From Thermoguttaceae bacterium (GTDB lineage: Bacteria; Planctomycetota; Planctomycetia; Pirellulales; Thermoguttaceae), in assembly GCA_028695965.1 (NCBI GenBank), contig JAQVHZ010000006.1, forward strand, positions 1 through 64,000: a stretch of DNA of 64,000 nucleotides, given 5' to 3'. This document shows positions 28,191-36,534 of the stretch, piece after piece. The position numbers and the translations under genes were made by a program. The notes under the pieces are model-generated. The model did not search any database, was not told where the DNA came from, and worked only from the letters and a program-made list of their open reading frames with translations. Every line of letters starts with the position of its first letter. Within the stretch, counting starts at the first letter, position 1.

Positions 28191-28787
28191 ATGGGTATGG
28201 AGTATTGGATCCTAACCTCTCTGACGGCTGTCGGCACGATTGCGTTCTGGCATCGGATGAAGATTTGGAGCGTCATGATCGTCGCATTTAACGTCTTGTT
28301 TGCGTCGCTCTTTGCAATGGGCACGTTCTATATGCTCGCGAACATCCTGGACGGAGTCATGCCTGTAATGGCGTACTACAACGACTTCATTGCGTTCACT
28401 GTCGTCTTTGTCGTCGTGCTGGCGCTCTTGATGGTAATCACGAAAATGATCTCGAAAGTCGATTTGTTTTTCACGCCCAAGGCAAATTCGATCGCAAGAT
28501 GGTTTATTTCCCTGGTTCTTATTCTTGGATTCGCGGGCGTAACGACGTTCGTCTGCTACGAAATCATGCCGACAAAGCCAAAACCGAGCAAGAAAATAGC
28601 GACCATGGCCGTCATCGATTATTTGTCGGCTGGTTCGCTTTCTCCGTTGATTGGCGATTCGCGCTGGAATTCGGACAAGTTTGTTCAAGAGCAACAAATA
28701 CGCGACGCCGGCGTCTACACGCAGACGGTCGCCGAAGGGCACTCCGGATGGAAATTTCCCGGCGATTCGTCGCCGAACGCGCAGTAG
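28191..28787 (+). CDS. Small polytopic membrane protein, possibly CvpA-like
   Basis: A 198-residue protein with four hydrophobic helices (about 3-20, 25-50, 58-85, 100-125) and a soluble C-terminal tail of about 70 residues. The layout resembles CvpA-type proteins but no diagnostic motif is clear. I start it at ATG 28191, which has AGGTGAT just upstream; a TTG at 28149 would add 14 residues overlapping the end of the preceding gene region. It follows the PilB-like gene by 42 bases and precedes another membrane protein, which suggests an operon. Confidence 0.65.
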   Translation: MGMEYWILTSLTAVGTIAFWHRMKIWSVMIVAFNVLFASLFAMGTFYMLANILDGVMPVMAYYNDFIAFTVVFVVVLALLMVITKMISKVDLFFTPKANSIARWFISLVLILGFAGVTTFVCYEIMPTKPKPSKKIATMAVIDYLSAGSLSPLIGDSRWNSDKFVQEQQIRDAGVYTQTVAEGHSGWKFPGDSSPNAQ

Positions 28788-28878
28788 AACCCGAGGAACG
28801 CTGGATACAGATAGCAAACGAACGTCCGTCGCGTCAGGTTGGTCGGGCGTTCGAAAGAAATATCAAGAGGCATAGATA

Positions 28879-29730
28879 ATGGCAAAAAAAGAAGCTCCGC
28901 AGAAGATGAGCGGGTCTTTGTTTGATTCTTCTTGGACCGCTGAGGCTTACTCGCAAGTCGGCGCGGACGAACAAGCTGTGAAGCGCCTTTCTATTTGGGC
29001 GATCGTCGCCGTTGTGATCGGCGTTCTTTCTCTCATGGCTTTTATGCACATTGCGTTCTCCATTTTTTCCATTATCGCGGGGCTCTTTGCCGTCCTTGCG
29101 TTCATTGCTATCGGCAAATCAGGCGGAGAAATTTCCGGACGCAGTTTTGCGTGCATTGCGCTCGCGCTGTCGCTTATTACCTTCATTGGAGGCTCGCTTC
29201 GCCGCGACGTTTATCGCATGGAATTTGAACGCCAAGCGGCAGAATTCTGCGACGTGTGGTTTGAAGCCGCCAAAAAAGGAGACGTCTGCCAGCTGCGTCA
29301 AATGACTAATCCGCACTGGAACCGCGCTACGATCCTGACGCCGCAAGACGAAGTCAATTATTTCGTTCGCGATATGGCGGGCGACGAAGAGCCGCACCAC
29401 GGGGCGCACAGCTTCCTTGCGAATCCTACGCTGTTGACGCTTCACGCTCTCGGCGACCGCGCTCGCCATTCATACTACGCCACTACCGCGACGCTGCTGA
29501 CCGCAAACACGGAGAGTACCGAACGCGTTTACGCCGTTACGCGCGAGCCCGACCCGAACGATCCGGAGTCGAAGAAGCAGACGTTCTTTATCAGACTCGT
29601 GTGCAATCGTGTCAGCGCCGAAACGGAAGAAGGCGAAAAACTTGTCGGATGGTCGACGATCGTGTCCGACTTGGCGCCTATGAAATTAGACGAAAACGGA
29701 CGCCCAACTTGGGAATCGCAAAATCGCTGA
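28879..29730 (+). CDS. Membrane protein of unknown function (DUF4190-like N-terminus)
   Basis: A 283-residue protein I do not recognise beyond its topology. After about 38 charged residues come three hydrophobic helices (about 39-60, 62-82, 92-112) in a DUF4190-like arrangement. The remaining 170 residues are soluble, containing CDVWFEAAKKGD and WNRATILTP, a pattern like small NTF2-type or stress-response domains where a Trp/Phe helix precedes beta strands. An AGAGG element precedes the ATG. It is the last gene of the apparent pilT-PilB-like-membrane protein cluster. Confidence 0.65.
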   Translation: MAKKEAPQKMSGSLFDSSWTAEAYSQVGADEQAVKRLSIWAIVAVVIGVLSLMAFMHIAFSIFSIIAGLFAVLAFIAIGKSGGEISGRSFACIALALSLITFIGGSLRRDVYRMEFERQAAEFCDVWFEAAKKGDVCQLRQMTNPHWNRATILTPQDEVNYFVRDMAGDEEPHHGAHSFLANPTLLTLHALGDRARHSYYATTATLLTANTESTERVYAVTREPDPNDPESKKQTFFIRLVCNRVSAETEEGEKLVGWSTIVSDLAPMKLDENGRPTWESQNR

Positions 29731-29775
29731 GCGTTCGTTCAAGTCTGACTGCCGACTGCTTCCAATAATATACTT

Positions 29776-32103
29776 ATGTTCAATTATCGCGACGTTTTAG
29801 ATACCGACGGGCTTATTGCGCGAGGTCGGCCGCATTATGAACGTCGCGACGCGCAGCTGGCGATGGCGGCAGAAGTAACAGCCGCTATTCGCGACAAACG
29901 GCTCCTGACGATCGAAGCGGGAACAGGCGTCGGGAAGAGCTTCGCCTACCTTGTGCCCGCTATCTTATACGCCGTCGCCGACCAAGTCCGCGACTTCTCG
30001 ATAGAAAGAGGCGATCTTGACGTTCTCGACGAGCCCCCTGAGAATCGCGCGGAGCGAGCCGTCTTAGAGGACGGAACAATTCTGGAGTCGAACGTCGACG
30101 AGGCGCCGCGCCGCGTTCTGTCGTCCTTGTTTGGCTCGACGGACGCCGACCCTGACGGCTTGCGCCGCGTTGTCGTCTCGACGCACACGATCAGCTTGCA
30201 AGAGCAGCTTTTCGAAAAGGACATACCTTTTCTCAATTCGATCTTACCCTTTGAGTTCACCGCCGCGCTGGCAAAAGGACGCTCCAATTATCTCTGCTTG
30301 AGGCGGTTCGCTTATGCAAAAAAGAGCGCCGCGACCGAGAACCGGCTCTTCGAAACGGAGGAGCAGCAAGAACTCGTCCGAATCGAAGAATGGGTAAAAA
30401 AAACGCGCGACGGGTCCAAGTCGGAACTGACGCTGAATCCGTCTTTTGGCGTCTGGGACGAGATCTGTTGCGAACAGGGGAATTGTCTCTATAGAGCGTG
30501 TCCGCACTACGACAGGTGTTTCTACTATAAAGCACGTCGTCGGCTGGAATCCGCGCAGATTATCGTCGTTAATCACGCCCTGTTGTTCAGCGATCTGGCG
30601 CTGCGGCAGGGCGGATTCGGAATCTTGCCAAATTACGACGTCTTGATCTTTGACGAAGCGCACACGATGGAGCAGGTCGCCGCCGATCATATGGGCTCTC
30701 AGCTGACCTATTTGGCCGTCGACCGGCTGCTCGTGAGGCTCTATAACGAACGAAACAATCGCGGGCTCTTAGTCGAAGAAGCCAGTAAAGTTTTTTCCAG
30801 CGACGAACGCAAGTCATTTGACGATGCAAAAAAACTCGTCGACGACTGCCGCGGCCGCGCGGGCGTCTTTTTCGAAGAACTCAACGACTGGCTTGAAGAT
30901 CGGCCCGGCTCGACAGGACGCGTGCTCGATAAAAACATTATTAGAAACACGTTAAGCGAAGGGTTGACGCATCTTAGCGTCCAGCTTCGCAGGTGCGCCG
31001 ACTTCATCGAAGATCCGGGAAGAAGACAGGAGTATATTTCGGCGCGATCAAAGATCGAGGGGTTTGTTGACGCCGTCGACAATTGGATTGAACAGCGTGA
31101 GGAAGGGTTCGTCTACTGGCTGGAGCGAACGGTCTGGAGAGGCAAGCCGAGAATCGCTATGTGTTCGGCTCCCGTCGACGTCGCGCCGATTCTGCGCGCT
31201 AAGCTCTTTAATGTGATTCCGACTGTCGTCGCAACGAGCGCGACTCTTTCGACGTTGACCCAGCGCCCGAAAAACAGCGCCGGACTGCGAAAAGACGCCG
31301 TTCAGGAGTCGGCAGAAGCCGACAAGATTGAGCTCGACGCGATCGCCGCGGAACCGGACGAGGAATCGGCGGAGACGAAAAAAGCCTTTGAGTTTTTCCG
31401 AGGACGCGTCGGTCTTACTGGCTCGCGAGCCAGGGCGTTGGGAAGCCCCTTCGACTTTTACAACCAGATGACGCTCGTCCTTGCTCGAGGGCTGGAACTC
31501 AACGAACACGAATTGCGCGCGCGTTCCCGAAACGGCTCCCAACGCGCCAATTACAACGAGCGCCGGCTCTTCGCCGCGCTGCAGGACTATATCGAAGAGA
31601 CTCAAGGCGGCGCGTTCGTCCTCTTTACGAACGCGGCTCAAATGAAACGCGCCAGCGAAGCGCTCGCGCCCTGGTTCGCTGAAAAGAACTATCCGTATTT
31701 TTCCCAATCGGAGGGGACGCCGCGGCAGCGCATGGTCCAAAAGTTCAAAGAGAGCTCGAACAGCGTCCTCTTTGGCGTCGACAGCTTCTGGCAAGGCGTC
31801 GACGTGCCCGGCGCCGCGCTGCGCAACGTGATTATTGTGAAACTGCCCTTTTTGTCGCCGGGTCAGCCGCTAATCGAGGCGCGGCAGGAACTGATTAAGG
31901 AGCGAGGAGGCAGCCCTTTCAGGGACTATCTCCTGCCGACCGCTATTTTGAAATTCAAGCAGGGCGTCGGGCGCTTGATTCGTACGAAAAACGACAGCGG
32001 ACAAGTCGTCGTTCTCGACGAGCGCGTCCATACGAAATCGTACGGGCGCGATTTCTTGCGCGCCTTGCCCGACTGCAAATTACGCGTCGACATATTTGAG
32101 TGA
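29776..32103 (+). CDS. DinG/Rad3-family ATP-dependent DNA helicase
   Basis: A 775-residue superfamily 2 helicase related to DinG and XPD. Walker A AGTGVGKS is near residues 48-55 and the DEAH box at 293-296. An iron-sulfur cluster region with several Cys (CCEQGNC, CPHYDRC) lies between them, as in the XPD/DinG group. Later motifs include GVDSFWQGVDVPG and a final QGVGRLIR motif VI. Such enzymes unwind 5' to 3' and help repair or resolve R-loops. E. coli DinG is about 716 residues, so length is ordinary. The name dinG is likely but other YoaA-type paralogues cannot be excluded. Confidence 0.9.
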   Translation: MFNYRDVLDTDGLIARGRPHYERRDAQLAMAAEVTAAIRDKRLLTIEAGTGVGKSFAYLVPAILYAVADQVRDFSIERGDLDVLDEPPENRAERAVLEDGTILESNVDEAPRRVLSSLFGSTDADPDGLRRVVVSTHTISLQEQLFEKDIPFLNSILPFEFTAALAKGRSNYLCLRRFAYAKKSAATENRLFETEEQQELVRIEEWVKKTRDGSKSELTLNPSFGVWDEICCEQGNCLYRACPHYDRCFYYKARRRLESAQIIVVNHALLFSDLALRQGGFGILPNYDVLIFDEAHTMEQVAADHMGSQLTYLAVDRLLVRLYNERNNRGLLVEEASKVFSSDERKSFDDAKKLVDDCRGRAGVFFEELNDWLEDRPGSTGRVLDKNIIRNTLSEGLTHLSVQLRRCADFIEDPGRRQEYISARSKIEGFVDAVDNWIEQREEGFVYWLERTVWRGKPRIAMCSAPVDVAPILRAKLFNVIPTVVATSATLSTLTQRPKNSAGLRKDAVQESAEADKIELDAIAAEPDEESAETKKAFEFFRGRVGLTGSRARALGSPFDFYNQMTLVLARGLELNEHELRARSRNGSQRANYNERRLFAALQDYIEETQGGAFVLFTNAAQMKRASEALAPWFAEKNYPYFSQSEGTPRQRMVQKFKESSNSVLFGVDSFWQGVDVPGAALRNVIIVKLPFLSPGQPLIEARQELIKERGGSPFRDYLLPTAILKFKQGVGRLIRTKNDSGQVVVLDERVHTKSYGRDFLRALPDCKLRVDIFE

Positions 32104-32171
32104 GACCAGAGTTAGACTGATCGCCGCGACGCCGGTTGAAGCCTAAACAACATGAAACGCACAAATAAAAA

Positions 32172-33629
32172 ATGAACTTCTACATTGAAACAGTCGGTTG
32201 TCAAATGAACGTCTTGGATTCCGAGTTAGCGGCGGCTGAATTGCTCTCGGTTGGATGGACGCGCGCCGACGAGCGAAAAGACGCGAATTTGATCCTGTTC
32301 AACACCTGCAGCGTGCGCGAACACGCCGAGGAAAAAGTCTACAGCGCCTTGGGAAGGCTCAAACACTGGAAGACGCAAAAGCCCGGCTCAATCATCGCCG
32401 TCATGGGATGCATGGCGCAAAGAGAGCAGACGACGATTTTCAAGCGGGCGCCTCATGTCGACGTCGTCTGCGGACCTGGACAAATCGACCAGCTCGCGTC
32501 CCTTATCGGCGCTGCCGCCGCGACTGGCGAGCAGCAAATTGCCGTTGGCGTGAACCGATTCGAGAATAGGGCCAATCCTCACGTCGTGCGCGACTCGTTC
32601 CGACTCTACGACCCTAAGCGCTTGAAAGAAACGCGCCCGCGCGTCTTCCAAGCGATGGTTCGGATCATGTTCGGATGCAATAAGTTCTGCTCCTACTGCA
32701 TCGTGCCGAGCGTGCGAGGGCCCGAGCAGTCGCGGCCGCCGAAAGATATTTTGAACGAAATCAAAAGGTTGGCGGACCAAGACGTCGTCGAAGTCGTCCT
32801 CTTAGGGCAGACGGTCAACAGCTACCGGTACGTCGAAGGAGAGAAGACGACCCGATTGTCCGACCTGCTCGTCGAAATCGATAAGATTCCCGGCATTAGG
32901 CGCGTGCGGTTTGTCAGTTCTTATCCGACCGACATGACCGACGAGCTCCTTCAAGCCGTCCGCGACCTGCCGTCGTCGACGCCTTTCCTGCACGTGCCCG
33001 CTCAGCATGGCGCCAATTCGATGCTGAAGAGGATGAGACGCCACTATACGGTCGAAGAATATAAAGAACTGGTCGATCGAATTTACGCGACCATCCCGGG
33101 CGCGACGATCACGAGCGACTTTATCGTCGGCTTCTGCGGGGAGACCGAAGAAGAATTTCAACAAACGGTCGACCTAGTCCGTTACGCGAAATTCAAAAAC
33201 AGTTTTATCTTTAAGTATTCCGAACGGCCCGGCAACGAAGCTGCGCGGATGATGAAAGACGATATACCGGAAGAAGTCAAAAAACAAAGAAATAACGAAC
33301 TTCTCGCCGTCCAGAACGAAATCAGCTTGGAGGGGAGCAGGTCGTTTATCGGCAAGACGGTAGAAATTCTCGTCGAAGGGCCGAGCAAGCGCGAGACAAA
33401 AAGCGCCGCCGCAGAGGACGCGCTCTACGAAGAAACCGCGTCCGTCGAGGAGACGCTCGCTGGTTCCGCCCCTTCTGCGTTCGGGCAAGACGACGTTCAG
33501 ATGACTGGAAGAACAGCGTGCGATCGAATCGTCGTCTTTGACGGAACAAGAGATCTTGCGGGCGGTTTTCACAAGATAAAAATTACCGACGCTGCTCCCT
33601 TCACGCTCGTCGGCGAATTTGTGGAATGA
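32172..33629 (+). CDS. miaB: tRNA-2-methylthio-N6-dimethylallyladenosine synthase MiaB
   Basis: A 485-residue methylthiotransferase that adds the ms2 group to i6A37 of tRNAs reading UNN codons. The auxiliary cluster Cys residues lie in VGCQMN (Cys10), NTCSVREHAEEK and MGCMAQ; the radical SAM motif CNKFCSYC has Cys169, Cys173 and Cys176, followed by PSVRG. The C-terminal TRAM domain is present but contains a charged insert of about 40 residues (ETKSAAAEDALYEE region) that is absent from usual MiaB. It lies 68 bases after the helicase gene and ends at a strong terminator. Confidence 0.95.
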   Translation: MNFYIETVGCQMNVLDSELAAAELLSVGWTRADERKDANLILFNTCSVREHAEEKVYSALGRLKHWKTQKPGSIIAVMGCMAQREQTTIFKRAPHVDVVCGPGQIDQLASLIGAAAATGEQQIAVGVNRFENRANPHVVRDSFRLYDPKRLKETRPRVFQAMVRIMFGCNKFCSYCIVPSVRGPEQSRPPKDILNEIKRLADQDVVEVVLLGQTVNSYRYVEGEKTTRLSDLLVEIDKIPGIRRVRFVSSYPTDMTDELLQAVRDLPSSTPFLHVPAQHGANSMLKRMRRHYTVEEYKELVDRIYATIPGATITSDFIVGFCGETEEEFQQTVDLVRYAKFKNSFIFKYSERPGNEAARMMKDDIPEEVKKQRNNELLAVQNEISLEGSRSFIGKTVEILVEGPSKRETKSAAAEDALYEETASVEETLAGSAPSAFGQDDVQMTGRTACDRIVVFDGTRDLAGGFHKIKITDAAPFTLVGEFVE

Positions 33630-33662
33630 GCCGAAGTCGGAGCCGGTAGATTCCGCACAGAG

Positions 33663-33701
33663 CCGAACGACGCAGCTTCTGCGACGCCGTTCGGTTTTTT
33701 T
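33663..33701 (+). terminator. Intrinsic terminator of miaB
   Basis: CCGAACG (33663-33669) pairs with CGTTCGG (33688-33694), with an inner CGCAG/CTGCG stem, and a run of seven T follows (33695-33701). Confidence 0.9.
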
Positions 33702-33749
33702 ATCGTTCCAGAGAATGCTTTGCGGCGAGTAACGATAGAGCAAGAAAAG

Positions 33750-33777
33750 AAAAAACGGAGAGGCCGAAACCTCCCCG
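33750..33777 (-). terminator. Intrinsic terminator of tRNA-Ile
   Basis: On the minus strand CGGGGAGG and CCTCTCCG form an 8-bp stem (one G-U pair) with a 6-base loop, followed by a run of T (plus-strand A-run 33750-33755). It lies about 28 bases after the tRNA 3' end. Confidence 0.8.
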
Positions 33778-33804
33778 CTTTTCCAAGGAAACAAAATGAA
33801 ACAG

Positions 33805-33879
33805 TGGGCGCGCATGGACTCGAACCATGGACCTCAGCCTTATCAGGGCTGCGCTCTAACCAAACTGAGCTACGCGCCC
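33805..33879 (-). tRNA. tRNA-Ile (anticodon GAT)
   Basis: The minus strand reads as a complete 75-base cloverleaf: acceptor GGGCGCG/CGCGCCC, D-arm GCTC/GAGC, anticodon stem CAGCC/GGCTG with loop CTGATAA (anticodon GAT, plus-strand 33842-33844), T-arm CATGG/CCATG with loop TTCGAGT, and discriminator A. CCA is not encoded. It stands alone rather than in an rRNA spacer, and has its own promoter and terminator. Confidence 0.97.
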
Positions 33880-33910
33880 GCCGAGCTGTTTTAGCCCCAC
33901 CACCCGCGCC

Positions 33911-33938
33911 ATTCTAATCCGGCGCTGAAAAAGCGCAA
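33911..33938 (-). promoter_or_regulatory. Sigma70-type promoter of tRNA-Ile
   Basis: On the minus strand TTGCGC (plus 33933-33938), a 16-bp spacer and TAGAAT (plus 33911-33916) lie about 32 bases before the tRNA 5' end. The -35 touches the edge of the upstream pfp terminator stem. The same 16-bp/TAGAAT layout is found before tRNA-Gln. Confidence 0.75.
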
Positions 33939-33979
33939 GGGGCGTTGAGGAAATTTTTCTTGATTTCCTCAACGCCCCT
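33938..33979 (-). terminator. Intrinsic terminator of the PPi-phosphofructokinase gene
   Basis: A perfect 17-bp stem (33938-33954 with 33963-33979) and 8-base loop lie 35 bases after the stop codon. On the minus strand a run of five T follows after 5 bases. It is the strongest hairpin in the window. Confidence 0.9.
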
Positions 33980-34013
33980 ATGCCTTTAGACGCGAACTAA
34001 CGAGCCGCTGAAA

Positions 34014-35375
34014 TTACTTCCACGCTTCGAGGTAGCGCGCGAGCTGGTGCATATCGCTGCCGACCTTGATCGGGCGCTGATAAGCGCGAAGTTTATCCAT
34101 GTTGATGAGATCTTCGAACTTCGGATAGGAAAGGCCCATCGGCTCGGGACCGCTGTTGACGGAGATCATAACGCCGTTCATACCCTTTTCGCAAAGCGCG
34201 CGGTAGCAACCGACGCCGATTTGGCTTCCAACGCAGACGTCGAAAGCGGTCGGGGTATTGCAGCGGATTTCGTAACCGAATTGAAGCCCGTTGAACTTTT
34301 GGCTCTTGCCGGTGCGGCGCTTGTACTCTTCGCTCATCAAGCGGCCCAAGCGCGAGGAGTACTTGAGCTGCGAGACCGGGAAGTGCCCGAAAGCGTCCGG
34401 CTTGAGGGAGACGTATTCGTCGTGAGAGACGCATTTTTCGATCTCGGACAACGGGAGGTATTCCGCAACGCCTTCAGAAATGACGGCGACGAACCCTTTT
34501 TTGCCTTCGCGTTGGCGCGCTTCAAAAACGTCGACCATGTGGTTGACGATGTGCGACACGTCGACAATCTCGCGCATGACCGGCTTGCCGTCGGCGCCAA
34601 GGACCTCTTTGCCCGTCTCGGGGTCGATCGTAATTTCGGTCGTCTTCCAGGATTCGTCGATATCTTCGAGCCCGACGACGGCGCTCGCCTCGCCGGCGAT
34701 CGCGGCGCCGTAAGCGAGCCACGCGGCGGCGCGGCCCATCAATTGGCAGACGAACCCCGCGCCCGCGGCTTGGCTGTCGGCGAGAAGGTTGCGCAGTTGT
34801 TTCGCCAGCATTTCAACGGCGGTGAAATATCCGAACGTGAACGGAATGCCTTCATAGTCGTTGTCGATCGTTTTCGGCAGGTGGACGACCTTGATGCGTT
34901 TGGCGTCCGCAGGTTTGCGGTCCATATACAGCTTGAATTTCGCGGCGGTGGTCAGCGTGTCGTCGCCGCCGATCGAAACGAGCGCGTCGACGCCGAGCGA
35001 GCAGAGCGCTTGGTAGACGGTTTCCAGCGCGGCGAGCTTTTCGGCGTCGTCAAGGTCGGCGGGCGTCTTGAGCGCCTTGCCCGGGTTAGCTCGAGCGGTG
35101 CCGATGCAGATCCCTTGTTGCGTGCGCAGACCGTCGAAGACGAACTTGTCCAGACGAATGTACGCTTCGCCTTCTTTCAGGACGTCGCCGTCTTTGTAAG
35201 CCATCAGATGCGTATAGCCGTTCAACATACCGTAGACTTCAATACCGGCGCGCGCAAAGCACTGCGCGGCGCTGCCAATGACCGCGTTCGCCGCCGGAGC
35301 GGGACCGCCGGAGAAAAGGATAGCGACTTTTTTGACGTCGGCGTTCGGTTTGGAAGGACTGTTTAATGACGACAT
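34014..35375 (-). CDS. pfp: Pyrophosphate-fructose 6-phosphate 1-phosphotransferase
   Basis: A 453-residue phosphofructokinase of the PPi-dependent type, reversible and acting between glycolysis and gluconeogenesis. The phosphate-donor loop reads GGDDT at 136-140 (ATP enzymes have GGDGS) and the active-site motif is PKTIDND at 167-173 (ATP enzymes have PGTIDND); this Asp/Lys pair is the known marker of PPi use. FSGGPAPAAN at 21-30 is the N-terminal phosphate loop. I start at ATG 35375, which has GAAGG 6 bases upstream; the TTG at 35381 is a less likely start. A single-gene unit with its own terminator. Confidence 0.93.
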   Translation of the reverse strand: MSSLNSPSKPNADVKKVAILFSGGPAPAANAVIGSAAQCFARAGIEVYGMLNGYTHLMAYKDGDVLKEGEAYIRLDKFVFDGLRTQQGICIGTARANPGKALKTPADLDDAEKLAALETVYQALCSLGVDALVSIGGDDTLTTAAKFKLYMDRKPADAKRIKVVHLPKTIDNDYEGIPFTFGYFTAVEMLAKQLRNLLADSQAAGAGFVCQLMGRAAAWLAYGAAIAGEASAVVGLEDIDESWKTTEITIDPETGKEVLGADGKPVMREIVDVSHIVNHMVDVFEARQREGKKGFVAVISEGVAEYLPLSEIEKCVSHDEYVSLKPDAFGHFPVSQLKYSSRLGRLMSEEYKRRTGKSQKFNGLQFGYEIRCNTPTAFDVCVGSQIGVGCYRALCEKGMNGVMISVNSGPEPMGLSYPKFEDLINMDKLRAYQRPIKVGSDMHQLARYLEAWK

Positions 35376-36024
35376 ATACAACCTTCTTTCATAAAATGTG
35401 AGGGTGTGTGAAGACGCGCCGAGCGCGTCGTAAAATTCTGTTCGAACGCGCGGGGAGGCGGCGGAAGAAACCGACGGCGCCCTGCGCGTTATTGATATTC
35501 TAGTAGATTCCGAAATTTTTTCAATCGGGCGTCAACGAACAAAAACGAAGCGTTCTGCCGACTCGCAATCATTTGATTCAAGAAGAGCCGTTTTTGAACC
35601 TTGCGCATCCTGCCGACGATCGAGAACCTCCCTTAAAGTCATAACAATTTCCCCAAATTTCATTCAGCCGTTTTTTTGACGGGAACAAATCAAGGCGGAG
35701 CTCGTCAAACAATTCGCATAGTGTTCTCGAAACTTCGGGCAAGGTTACGATCGATAAAATCGGCGCCTCCTGCAGCAAGGGAATAATGGTATGATATAGT
35801 TAAACAGCGCAATTTTGGTAAAAAAGCGCGCTGACAGACGATATGCTGATTTTGGGGCGTTTAAGGCGGCAAAAACCGGATTTCCAAAAAAAACTGCGCG
35901 ACCCGCGTAAATTGTTTGGCTTGAGCAAAAAACCCAAACGTCTACCTCCGGTCGACTGGAAAAATTAGAATATCCTTGTCAACTAACAAGCAAAAGCAAA
36001 GACGTCTGAAAAAAATAAAAATTT

Positions 36025-36053
36025 TTGTGGTAATTTTAGTCAATTTGTATTAA
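36025..36053 (+). promoter_or_regulatory. Candidate promoter of the giant LEPR-XLL gene
   Basis: TTGTGG (36025-36030), a 17-bp spacer and TATTAA (36048-36053) in a locally AT-rich stretch. The match is moderate. It would give a leader of about 470 bases before the start codon at 36535. Confidence 0.35.
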
Positions 36054-36519
36054 ACTAGATGAAAATACGTCTCTATAGGCGGAGTATGCGCCTTTATGAG
36101 TCGAAGCGCGCGTCAAAACCCCGGTTTTGACTGGCGGCGAACGTCGTCGACACGTTTCAACAACAGCGCAAACCCAGTTTTACTGACAAACGGCGCTTAA
36201 GTTTTGTTAGAAAAGCCGCGAAACGCGTCTTTTTGACGGACGAACCAGAAACGCGCAAGCGCAGGTCGGAAACAGAGCGGGGCGCCGCTCCGAGCAATTA
36301 TTTTCCGGCGTTCCGAGCAATTTGGACGTTGGAGATAGACGACCGCGCAAGCCGCCGCGCTTTTTCGTTTGACAAATTTGACAACATCATAGACACGACA
36401 CGTCGGCTAAGCCGACAAAAGAAAGAGACTCGCGATAGCGTCGTCTGCGGCGCTTGCGTTCGAGTAACACGAAAGTTGGATCCGCTTTCGCTCGCGCGCC
36501 GCGTTCGGTAAATATAAAC

Positions 36520-36525
36520 GAAGGA
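36520..36525 (+). promoter_or_regulatory. Ribosome binding site fixing the start of the giant gene
   Basis: GAAGGA directly abuts an in-frame ATG at 36526 (no spacing) but is 9 bases before the ATG at 36535. The second is therefore the likely start, giving a protein beginning MSQSGKRFLSG. Upstream in-frame codons back to 36454 have no site. Confidence 0.7.
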
Positions 36526-36534
36526 ATGAAAACT

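Larger units (their letters stand above)
35376..36534. other. Long intergenic region before the giant LEPR-XLL gene
   Basis: This 1.16-kb gap separates divergent genes. I see no convincing gene. A 66-codon minus-strand frame (35578-35778, TTG start, no ribosome binding site) is probably chance, although it could be a gene remnant. The AT-rich part near 35990-36060 contains the best promoter candidate. Downstream of it the future mRNA would have a leader of about 470 bases, whose regulatory content I cannot read. Confidence 0.45.

Noticed and set aside
33720..33917. A 65-codon plus-strand frame containing GLEPWTSAL
   Set aside because: It reads through tRNA-Ile on the opposite strand; this is a well-known spurious translation of tRNA genes.
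34047..35366. A 439-codon plus-strand frame opposite the phosphofructokinase gene
   Set aside because: The minus-strand frame has all PPi-PFK motifs, a ribosome binding site and a terminator; the plus frame has none.
35578..35778. A 66-codon minus-strand frame in the long intergenic region
   Set aside because: TTG start without a ribosome binding site and no recognised features; at best a remnant.
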